A DNA stretch of 64,000 bases from an uncultured Collinsella sp. Its GTDB lineage: Bacteria; Actinomycetota; Coriobacteriia; Coriobacteriales; Coriobacteriaceae. The DNA lies in NCBI GenBank assembly GCA_937925715.1, contig CALAMG010000008.1, positions 1-64,000 of the forward strand, given 5' to 3'. Shown piece by piece: positions 58,757 through 64,000 of this stretch; position 1 is the first letter of the stretch, and each line of letters begins with the position of its first letter. The translations under genes and the position numbers were made by a program. The notes under the pieces were generated by a model, which was not told where the DNA came from, did not search any database, and was given only the letters and a program-made list of their open reading frames with translations.

Positions 58757-59155
58757 ATGTGCTATATCTATCCAGCGGTGTTTTATAGAGAAGTGGACGG
58801 TCGCTATTCGGTTATTTTTCCAGATCTGAATGATTTGGCGACCTACGGAAATGATTTTGCAGATGCGTTTACGATGGCCCAGGAGGCATGTGGACAGTAT
58901 CTCTTCAATGAATTGAAGGAAGGCAATGTTCTTCCGGTGGCTTCCTCCATTGAGGATGTCATTGCGGAGGAAGAGGGGGCGATCGTCAATATGGTTGACA
59001 TCGATCTCAAGGCATTCGAGCGGAAATATGGGGAGAAGTCGGTAAAGAAGACATTGACGATTCCTGGGTGGCTGAATGCATCATGCGAGGAACGCGGAAT
59101 CAATTTTTCCAAAGTCTTGCAGGAAGCGTTGATTGCCCGCCTCCAGGCAAGATAG
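58757..59155 (+). CDS. hicB: HicB antitoxin
   Basis: 132 residues with the HicB partial RNase H-like domain (YPAVFYREVDGRYSVIFPDL, FADAFTMAQEACGQYL) and a C-terminal ribbon-helix-helix-like part (PGWLNASCEERGINFSKVLQ) that binds the operator. It neutralises HicA and represses the pair. AAGGAGG before the ATG. A strong terminator follows. Confidence 0.93.
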   Translation: MCYIYPAVFYREVDGRYSVIFPDLNDLATYGNDFADAFTMAQEACGQYLFNELKEGNVLPVASSIEDVIAEEEGAIVNMVDIDLKAFERKYGEKSVKKTLTIPGWLNASCEERGINFSKVLQEALIARLQAR

Positions 59156-59163
59156 GTAGACGA

Positions 59164-59197
59164 AAGGGCTGGTAGCGGTTATACGCTACCAGCCCTT
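59164..59197. terminator. terminator behind hicAB
   Basis: AAGGGCTGGTAGCG and CGCTACCAGCCCTT form a perfect 14-base stem with a six-base loop; it can act for both strands. Confidence 0.8.
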
Positions 59198-59224
59198 ACC
59201 ATGTCCAGTCGGCTGTTCCGCGAT

Positions 59225-59368
59225 TCAGTCCCCTATCGGGTCGATCACATCAAGTCCGAGATTTCTGGCATAGTCTTCATTTTGCCTACGTTGCTCATCC
59301 TCGCTTTTTGGCATTTCAGAAATTTTAGGATCGTCTCCCAAAGCAAGCGTTTTGGTATTTTTCTCCAT
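59225..59368 (-). CDS. 47-residue hydrophilic protein
   Basis: A small frame MEKNTKTLALGDDPKISEMP ... ending VIDPIGD. GGAGG stands about six bases before the ATG and a good promoter (TTGTAC, 18 bases, TATAAT) lies at 59401-59435, so it is probably a real gene although short. It is polar and without membrane segment. No family recognised. Confidence 0.65.
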   Translation of the reverse strand: MEKNTKTLALGDDPKISEMPKSEDEQRRQNEDYARNLGLDVIDPIGD

Positions 59369-59400
59369 TGGATTGCCTCCGTGACTGTATTATTGTATGG

Positions 59401-59431
59401 TAGTATTATACCACAGCGGGATCAGGTTGTA
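59401..59431 (-). promoter_or_regulatory. promoter of the 47-residue gene, motif A
   Basis: Minus-strand TTGTAC, 18 bases, then TATAAT in CTGTGGTATAATACTACCAT. Confidence 0.7.
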
Positions 59432-59443
59432 CAACGTAACCAA

Positions 59444-59468
59444 GGGGAGACCGGTTCGCGGTCTCCCC
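59444..59468 (-). terminator. terminator of the sigma-like pair
   Basis: GGGGAGACCG and CGGTCTCCCC pair around five bases, behind the gene at 59516. Confidence 0.7.
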
Positions 59469-59515
59469 TGCTATCTTTAGGTTTTAAGAGTCGTGTTTCG
59501 ATTTTGGTTTACGTG

Positions 59516-59767
59516 TTACGTTTTGTATGTCCTCTCTCTGATATCGAACAGCAGGATTTTTGCCATCAGCTTCGCTTCCAGTCGCAGTTTCAGTTCGTTG
59601 TCGCATACGATGGAGACGTTGCCGTTTTCCGCAATGTATTCCCGGCGGCAGAGTGAAAGTATGTACGGTCTGTAATGTCGTATAACCTGTTCTAATGCCT
59701 GTGGGTCGCCCTGCGTTGCGAGGACGATGGTTTCGAATGGAACGAGTTTGTTTTTTCGCTTGCTCAT
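59516..59767 (-). CDS. HTH_16-like protein (conjugative-transposon helix-turn-helix)
   Basis: 83 residues: VPFETIVLATQGDPQALEQV, IRHYRPYILSLCRRE and LKLRLEAKLMAKILLFDIRE are the pattern of the helix-turn-helix domain found in the ORF8/ORF7 region of Tn916-type elements, related to sigma region 2. It overlaps the sigma-4-like gene by one base (TAATG-type junction), which means coupled expression. The two are best seen as a sigma factor split in two polypeptides. Confidence 0.75.
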   Translation of the reverse strand: MSKRKNKLVPFETIVLATQGDPQALEQVIRHYRPYILSLCRREYIAENGNVSIVCDNELKLRLEAKLMAKILLFDIRERTYKT

Positions 59768-60201
59768 CAGTATTCCTCACTTTCCTGTTCGAGCGTCTTT
59801 CGCATCATTGCGAGCGCACGTGAGCGATGGTATTGGACGTTGGCGCGTCCGGTGCCGAGCGCGTCGCCGATTTCGCGGTCGTTCATCTCTCCGAAGTAGG
59901 ATAGAAGGACGATCTTTCTTTTTGCCCCGGGAAGTGTCATGAGCGCATCATATACGCCCTGGTCGCACACAATGAAATGCAAACCGTCTTCCACGATATC
60001 CCGTTCGAATTGAAAATACCGGTCTGTCGTGATGAGCTTGTTTAGCTCTTCAGGCGACATCTCTCCGAAGAGCTGTTCGCGTTTCAGTTTGCGTTTACGC
60101 TGGTCGTATGCGTCCCTCGCCTCATTTCTGAGGATTACTTTGCAGTAGGCGTCAAACGCGCATTGGTTTGACTTCTCGAAGTCCTTGTCGCTGTTACCCA
60201 T
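59767..60201 (-). CDS. sigma-70 region-4-like protein
   Basis: 144 residues. The C-terminal part MTLPGAKRKIVLLSYFGEMN, DREIGDALGTGRANVQYHRS is a region-4 helix-turn-helix; the N-terminal half (FDAYCKVILRNEARDAYDQR) is the usual helix of Tn916-type sigma-like proteins. I chose the ATG at 60201 behind AGGAGGTG; the same frame is open upstream to 60378 but without a ribosome site. With the next gene it may direct RNA polymerase to the element's own promoters. Confidence 0.8.
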   Translation of the reverse strand: MGNSDKDFEKSNQCAFDAYCKVILRNEARDAYDQRKRKLKREQLFGEMSPEELNKLITTDRYFQFERDIVEDGLHFIVCDQGVYDALMTLPGAKRKIVLLSYFGEMNDREIGDALGTGRANVQYHRSRALAMMRKTLEQESEEY

Positions 60202-60367
60202 AGGTTTCACCTCCTTTCGATCTGTCGAGACGGCAAGAGAGGTGCAGTCCGCATCGGCTGGATGGCGGAAAAGGACATGATGTTTTCCGCCTACAACGAT
60301 GACGAACGCTCTATGTAAAGCGCAAAGCCTTCGGAAGACATATTTGATTATCTGGCTATAAAAAGGC

Positions 60368-60404
60368 GGAGGCACCACCTGGAAAGGAATCAGGTGGTGC
60401 CTCC
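60368..60404. other. hairpin upstream of the sigma-like gene
   Basis: GGAGGCACCACCTG and CAGGTGGTGCCTCC form a perfect 14-base stem with a nine-base loop about 165 bases before the start codon. It may end transcription or act in the leader. Confidence 0.5.
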
Positions 60405-60519
60405 TCGTTAAGCGACAATAAGACTATAACACGATTCGACTTTAGTATCATCGAAAAGTTTGGGTAATTTTTTCTCTAGTATTACAAGGCATTTTCGATT
60501 GAGCGATCACTTAGCATGC

Positions 60520-60543
60520 TACTGTGGTATATTGGTATTACGG
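60520..60543 (+). promoter_or_regulatory. motif-A promoter of small gene pair
   Basis: ACTGTGGTATATTGGTATTA: TG-n-TATATT then GTATTA, 24 bases before the ATG at 60567. Confidence 0.6.
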
Positions 60544-60566
60544 CACCACGAGAGAAGGGAATAAGA

Positions 60567-60809
60567 ATGATGCTGTATCGATTCGAGGTCGATTACACCG
60601 TTCCCGGGAAAATGGGAAGCAAGAATTACGTGACGGCGGTGGCAGCGACCGATGCCGCCCATGCAAGGGTGGAGGCCGGGAAGATTTTCGAGGGCTTGAA
60701 GGAGGACTATGGCTATGATAAGGCACTCGGGAAACTGTACAGTGCGAGCGGCATCTGCAAGTGCATAGCCGAGTTCAACGAGCCTGTCGCACAGATGTCA
60801 GAAGCCTAA
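60567..60809 (+). CDS. small unknown protein, 80 residues
   Basis: Soluble protein (LYRFEVDYTVPGKMGSKNYV, ATDAAHARVEAGKIFEGLKE), with the look of a small alpha/beta fold. GAAGGG before the ATG pair; motif-A promoter upstream. It is followed after 24 bases by the next gene and probably shares its transcript. No family recognised. Confidence 0.7.
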   Translation: MMLYRFEVDYTVPGKMGSKNYVTAVAATDAAHARVEAGKIFEGLKEDYGYDKALGKLYSASGICKCIAEFNEPVAQMSEA

Positions 60810-60833
60810 TTGACTGAATTGAAGGAGAAAAAA

Positions 60834-61505
60834 ATGACTGACGAAGAGGCTATGGAAGAGCTCCTTAACAGCGATGGATATTCATTTCCGACTTGGACGC
60901 TAACGCTAGGTCTCCCTACTTATGAGATGCGCGATGTCATGTCGTTGATTGCCAGTGACAAGGGGCCGATTCCAGATGATGCCGCATTCATTTCAGAGTA
61001 CTTGCATATGGACGGCGCTGTAGTGGAATCTTCGGTCAAAGAGCTTCTTGATCGCAGACTCGTTTACAGGAGGGATTCATATCTTATTCCTGATTTGGAG
61101 ATGTGCGATCATATCTTTGATGCCGTTGCCACAGGCAGACAGGCTAAGGTAAATTCTGATATCGATGAGGCTTCTTGCCCGCCGATTCCCTTGGCTGCCA
61201 TGCGAGCCGGTGAGGTATATCCGGATTCATCCCTGATTGCCCGACTTGTCCTCGGATTCATTTCTGCGTGGAGCTTCGAGGCAAATTTTTGCCCGTATTG
61301 TCAGCACGACATCGCTAAGCTGCTCGGGTTGGACGAGTCGGATGTCGAGGACGCGATCGCTTTTTGGAGTGAGAAGGGTCTGGTTGATCGTGCATGCGGC
61401 CCACTCTTCAACAAAGAGCGTTTGAACGTGAATCTCTTCGCCTGGAATGATCTTTACGGTGCGCTGGACTGGGGTGAGGAATGGGAGAAGTTCGGTTTGT
61501 GTTAA
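60834..61505 (+). CDS. protein with two winged-helix-like units
   Basis: 223 residues. Two segments look like winged helices: YLHMDGAVVESSVKELLDRR with LVYRRDSYLI, and CQHDIAKLLGLDESDVEDAI with WSEKGLVDR. The protein could thus bind DNA and regulate genes of the element. I chose the ATG at 60834, which has AAGGAG before it. A terminator follows. No named family. Confidence 0.68.
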   Translation: MTDEEAMEELLNSDGYSFPTWTLTLGLPTYEMRDVMSLIASDKGPIPDDAAFISEYLHMDGAVVESSVKELLDRRLVYRRDSYLIPDLEMCDHIFDAVATGRQAKVNSDIDEASCPPIPLAAMRAGEVYPDSSLIARLVLGFISAWSFEANFCPYCQHDIAKLLGLDESDVEDAIAFWSEKGLVDRACGPLFNKERLNVNLFAWNDLYGALDWGEEWEKFGLC

Positions 61506-61531
61506 AATATCTCTAGGCATCTTTACTCCTA

Positions 61532-61570
61532 TGGAAAAGGCTCTTGTCCTTTGGACGGGAGCCTTTTCCA
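61532..61570 (+). terminator. rho-independent terminator
   Basis: GGAAAAGGCTC and GAGCCTTTTCC form an 11-base stem behind the gene at 60834. Confidence 0.8.
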
Positions 61571-61608
61571 TGCCTAAATATCAGTTAGGAAGCTAAATGC
61601 AAACATCC

Positions 61609-61638
61609 ATCAAATTCGCAAGCGCTTGCGAATTTGAT
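61609..61638. repeat. dispersed palindrome, copy 4 (longest)
   Basis: 30-base perfect palindrome around ATTCGCAAGCGCTTGCGAAT. Confidence 0.82.
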
Positions 61639-61686
61639 CACCGGAAGGCATTTCACATCTCTCATTTCGATTTCTTTGAAGAATCC

Positions 61687-61710
61687 GCATCGGTAAATCC
61701 GATGCTTTTT
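61687..61710 (+). terminator. terminator-like hairpin in non-coding region
   Basis: GCATCGG and CCGATGC pair around five bases and TTTTT follows, though no gene precedes it. Confidence 0.7.
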
Positions 61711-61735
61711 AATGGGTCCGCCTTCGCGGACAAAG

Positions 61736-61818
61736 GGGCAGGTTTCCGACAAATCCAACAGCGCTACGAGCCTCACCCAGGGACTCTCCGCGCTGTTGAA
61801 ATTGTCGAAAACCTGCCT
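61736..61818. repeat. long imperfect inverted repeat
   Basis: Arms of about 28 bases (61736-61764 and 61790-61818) with three or four mismatches surround a 25-base loop. The inner part is CAACAGCGC/GCGCTGTTG. Confidence 0.75.
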
Positions 61819-61980
61819 ACTTCGTTGTAAGGACAACAGCCGATGGCTCACGCTCCGCGTGACCACGCGCACCATCCACAATCCACTGGGAACGGTGTAA
61901 GAGAAAACTCAGAGAGATGAAGAGAGTCTATTCTCGGTCGGATGGAGATCGTTTCTGAGAAATCGCCATTCTCGTTAGTT

Positions 61981-62010
61981 GTACTACGGTACTATGGTAT
62001 ACTTTAACCA
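61981..62010 (+). promoter_or_regulatory. motif-A promoter with repeated half sites
   Basis: GTACTACGGTACTATGGTAT shows the GTACTA half twice before TG-n-TATACT; it precedes the gene at 62036. Confidence 0.65.
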
Positions 62011-62035
62011 CGTCAAGCGGACGGAAGGAAAGCGC

Positions 62036-62191
62036 ATGTTTTACAAATATGAGAGTACCCTTGATAATGACCTTATATTTTGGTCAAATGCTACTGCCGA
62101 CCTGCGGCATAATGGCGAGATCGGTGAGGATGACCTGCCTGATGAATTGCTTCATGCTTTAAATGAGCTGTGGACTGATGGTCATCCGTGA
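62036..62191 (+). CDS. small acidic protein, 51 residues
   Basis: MFYKYESTLDNDLIFWSNAT ... LLHALNELWTDGHP. GGAAGGAAAG stands before the ATG and a clear promoter lies 30 bases upstream. Acidic, soluble, no family. A small hairpin GAAACTC-AC-GAGTTTC (62190-62205) overlaps the stop codon. Confidence 0.65.
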   Translation: MFYKYESTLDNDLIFWSNATADLRHNGEIGEDDLPDELLHALNELWTDGHP

Positions 62192-62466
62192 AACTCACGA
62201 GTTTCCTATAGTAGGTGAGTGGACACGTGATCGGCGAAAGTTCTTAAAGTGCGAGATACGTATCCATGTTCCCGCGGGAAGCATCGCACAGGGCGAATAT
62301 GACATTACCTAGCTGCTTGCAAATACAGCAGAGTCCGTAAAATAAAGATTTTGAAGGGTGATCGGCGACGGTCGCTCTTTTTGTTTAGGCTTTTTCTCAT
62401 TCTCGATGGTCGTACTACGGTATCGTGATATGATAGCCTTACGTTAGGCGGTTTACAGAAAGGGTT
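62192..62466 (+). other. 275-base gap between small genes
   Basis: Contains a short hairpin with T run (GCGAC-G-GTCGC then TCTTTTT, 62365-62382) and, further on, a motif-A-like stretch CGTACTACGGTATCGTGATA (62411-62430) that should drive the next gene. Nothing else is seen. Confidence 0.5.
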
Positions 62467-62472
62467 ATGGCT

Positions 62473-62694
62473 ATGTCCGTTAAACACATTTTCTTGGAAA
62501 CCATGTTCGATGACTTCACCCCAGATTCCGTGAGTCGTGAGGAGCTGATTTCTATCCTGCTCGACGATCTCATGGTTGTCGCTAGGGATAACCTGTCGAT
62601 CGAGTATCTTGAGAACGGCGGAGATGCGGAGGAAGCGCTCAAGTTGTTCAGTGTCGAGATGCGCAAAAACCTTGAGGAGCGGATCATCGCGTAA
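62473..62694 (+). CDS. small acidic helical protein, 73 residues
   Basis: MSVKHIFLETMFDDFTPDSV, with a helical remainder (REELISILLDDLMVVARDN, GGDAEEALKLFSVEMRKNLE). Two ATG codons lie at 62467 and 62473; the second is better spaced from AAAGGG. No family recognised; own motif-A promoter. Confidence 0.65.
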   Translation: MSVKHIFLETMFDDFTPDSVSREELISILLDDLMVVARDNLSIEYLENGGDAEEALKLFSVEMRKNLEERIIA

Positions 62695-62764
62695 TTAGAC
62701 GTCAAGTGTCCGGCGCTAAAGTATCTGGTGTCTGGCGCTTGATAGATTGGAGTAAAGAGACAAC

Positions 62765-63022
62765 ATGGCACAGAAGACTTTTTTCGCTGTCAAGGATTTA
62801 GATGGCGATGGGAAACACTATTGCGCGGTTTCTTTTGAGAGTAAGTTGGCGCGGGAAGCTTTCTGCGAGCTGAATGGATATGAACCGGTTTTGGTCAAGT
62901 GGGCGATCGATAATCTTGCCGGGAGTGTCTACAACGATATCCGACACTACCCGAATATCATCGTAGACAACTCCTTGCGCAAACCGATCGGATTTGTTCT
63001 TGAAGATGGATCGATTAGCTAA
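62765..63022 (+). CDS. small unknown protein, 85 residues
   Basis: MAQKTFFAVKDLDGDGKHYC, CELNGYEPVLVKWAIDNLAG, HYPNIIVDNSLRKPIGFVLE. Compact soluble protein without known motif. The ribosome site (GGAGTAAAGAG) is modest. Codon use is like that of its neighbours. Not recognised. Confidence 0.62.
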   Translation: MAQKTFFAVKDLDGDGKHYCAVSFESKLAREAFCELNGYEPVLVKWAIDNLAGSVYNDIRHYPNIIVDNSLRKPIGFVLEDGSIS

Positions 63023-63116
63023 TTAGCTAGGGTGAAGTTGATGTATTTCACTACATACATATTTGATCTAGCTTATGAAAGGGGAGAGCAGAAATGCGCT
63101 CCCTTTTTCTTGGAAA

Positions 63117-63165
63117 TCAATCAGCGACCGCAGGGAGCGGATCATAGGTGCCGTCAGGCACCGCA
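63117..63165. repeat. dispersed hairpin repeat, copy 4
   Basis: Contains GGTGCCGTCAGGCACC (63147-63162) preceded by GGGAGCGGATCATA and by ATCAATCAGCGA as in copy 2. Confidence 0.85.
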
Positions 63166-63270
63166 GGAATAGCGGATTGTTGGCAAATCGCCGTGCGTAT
63201 CGCTTGATTGTGACGTTCAAGGTTTGGGGCGAGGAGTTTCCAAGTATGATTTTGAACTTTCTCAGCGATA

Positions 63271-63300
63271 GTACTAGAGTACTATGCTATACTATCATCA
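63271..63300 (+). promoter_or_regulatory. motif-A promoter
   Basis: GTACTAGAGTACTATGCTAT followed by ACTATCATC: repeated GTACTA, then TG-n-TATACT, upstream of the gene at 63327. Confidence 0.65.
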
Positions 63301-63326
63301 TGTTAAGCACCTAGAGGGAGGAACCC

Positions 63327-63653
63327 ATGATGAACGGTAAGCATCGCGCCCCGAGAAAGTATACGCATATTGAGAAGATTCGTATCATGAACGACGCTGT
63401 CGTATTTATGTTTGGATGCATGACACTTGTCTGTGAGATCAGGGTAGGTAGTTTCCTGTTCTTCGAGATGAACGTAATCCTGCTTCTTCTGGGAACGGCC
63501 GAGATCTGCCTTGCATGTTTCATGTACTACCAGGAGTTTATGCTTCCCGAAGTTAAGGCGTGTCGCGAGCGCGAAGCAAAGCGCCGCGCCGAACGCCTTA
63601 TGCGTCAGGCTGAACGCGATGTCTGCAAAGAGTGGGCCCTCTACGACAAGTAA
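63327..63653 (+). CDS. small membrane protein with two transmembrane segments
   Basis: 108 residues: a basic start (MNGKHRAPRKYTHIEKIRIM), two hydrophobic helices (AVVFMFGCMTLVCEI and MNVILLLLGTAEICLACFMY) and a highly charged C-terminal helix (ACREREAKRRAERLMRQAER) on the inside. GAGGGAGG before the ATG pair. No family. A terminator follows at 63678. Confidence 0.68.
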   Translation: MMNGKHRAPRKYTHIEKIRIMNDAVVFMFGCMTLVCEIRVGSFLFFEMNVILLLLGTAEICLACFMYYQEFMLPEVKACREREAKRRAERLMRQAERDVCKEWALYDK

Positions 63654-63677
63654 GGCCCTGAAGAAAGAATCGATTCA

Positions 63678-63709
63678 AAAAGGAGTTCGGGCGAGCGGGC
63701 TCCTTTTTC
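63678..63709 (+). terminator. rho-independent terminator
   Basis: AAAAAGGAG and CTCCTTTTT pair behind the membrane-protein gene. Confidence 0.8.
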
Positions 63710-63718
63710 GTTAACGAT

Positions 63719-63748
63719 ATATTACACTATGGTATATTGGTACTATCC
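63719..63748 (+). promoter_or_regulatory. motif-A promoter of the last gene
   Basis: CACTATGGTATATTGGTACT: TG-n-TATATT followed by GTACTA, 25 bases before the ribosome site. Confidence 0.6.
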
Positions 63749-63768
63749 GATTATAGGAAAGGAGCTTT

Positions 63769-64000
63769 ATGTATGGAAAGCGCTTTGTGACCGGAGATCG
63801 GCAGAAAGCCTGCCTGTTTGAACAAAAGGGTTCATATATGGCGAGCATCAAGGATTCAAATGGGCAATTCAAGACGTTGCAGCTCGGAACCAATCGACCC
63901 GTGGCGTTCAAGCAGTTTTTCGCTGCCGCGTCCGCTGCCGGATACGACATGCGGTCCGTTGCCAAGGAACAGGGAGTAGATCCGGAGGTGAAGCTGAATC
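63769..64000 (+). CDS. unknown protein, cut by window end
   Basis: Start MYGKRFVTGDRQKACLFEQK behind AAAGGAG, with its own motif-A promoter; 77 codons are visible and the frame is open at the edge. The visible part (FKQFFAAASAAGYDMRSVAK) looks soluble. No family can be named from this much. Confidence 0.65.
   Translation, partial: MYGKRFVTGDRQKACLFEQKGSYMASIKDSNGQFKTLQLGTNRPVAFKQFFAAASAAGYDMRSVAKEQGVDPEVKLN

Larger units (their letters stand above)
61571..62035. other. 465-base structured non-coding region
   Basis: No gene. It holds the longest copy of the dispersed palindrome, a terminator (61687-61710), a hairpin GTCCGC-CTTC-GCGGAC (61716-61731), a long inverted repeat (61736-61818) and a motif-A promoter at its end. 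This density of structure suggests a functional site such as an origin of transfer or replication, or a structured RNA. Confidence 0.55.

Noticed and set aside
1..64000. CRISPR array
   Set aside because: The repeated units found are few, far apart and not regularly spaced; no Cas gene is present.

Overview
The window reads as a large piece of a conjugative, site-specifically integrating element from a monoderm bacterium. The Tad pilus genes include no outer-membrane secretin, the type IV secretion genes are of the PrgI/VirB4/VirD4/NlpC-P60 kind found in Gram-positive conjugative elements, and start codons follow strong AGGAGG-type ribosome sites. A gut actinobacterium of the Coriobacteriia is my best guess from the moderate G+C content and the gene mix (DUF5688, DUF3846, DUF4313, ArdC, Tad, IS200/IS605); no housekeeping gene is present to settle it. 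No relaxase is visible, so one is either outside the window or unrecognised.

Layout. 0-0.4 kb: edge of a degraded IS605-type element. 0.4-7.4 kb (minus strand): a run of accessory genes including an ArdC-type antirestriction metalloprotease. 7.8-11.4 kb (plus): two DUF5688 proteins around a HipA-like kinase and a small protein. 11.4-11.9 kb: two candidate small RNAs. 11.9-15.1 kb (minus): a Tat-exported multidomain lectin-like protein and a membrane protein. 15.2-16.0 kb: an IS200 copy. 16.0-23.8 kb (minus): a compact Tad/Flp pilus operon. 24.0-25.1 kb: an IS605-type copy whose tnpB is fused to the end of an accessory gene. 25.1-29.2 kb (minus): two paralogous accessory genes, an orphan fragment-like relative of the VirD4 alpha-helical domain, and topoisomerase III. 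29.6-31.8 kb: AbiEi-like antitoxin and two tandem Fic-domain proteins. 31.9-40.5 kb (minus): a second run of accessory genes (MuF-C-like, DnaQ-like exonuclease, DUF4313, two DUF3846 proteins). 40.7-53.2 kb (minus): the conjugation operon (VirD4, two VirB2-like pilins, PrgI, VirB4, lysozyme/NlpC hydrolase, VirB8-like, VirB6-like, surface protein). 53.3-56.8 kb: replication initiator and a paralogue, an attP-like region containing the 3' half of a class II tRNA, and a tyrosine integrase. 57.2-64 kb: DUF3102 protein, HicAB, a split sigma-like gene pair, and many small genes each with its own promoter.

The most striking point is that about seventeen accessory proteins with different bodies end in the same kind of tail: a 15-residue helix-like motif (L-x2-K-x4-R-x-A-S-x2-L) placed about 29-34 residues before the stop in most of them. 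The same short promoter core (TGGTAGAATCTTAC) stands, usually just after a terminator, in front of the runs of tagged genes and also in front of the conjugation operon. Together with the orphan VirD4-like helical domain this suggests, as inference, a set of proteins made with the type IV secretion machine and delivered through it into the recipient cell, where ArdC-, Fic-, nuclease- and MuF-C-type domains would act against host defences or as effectors.
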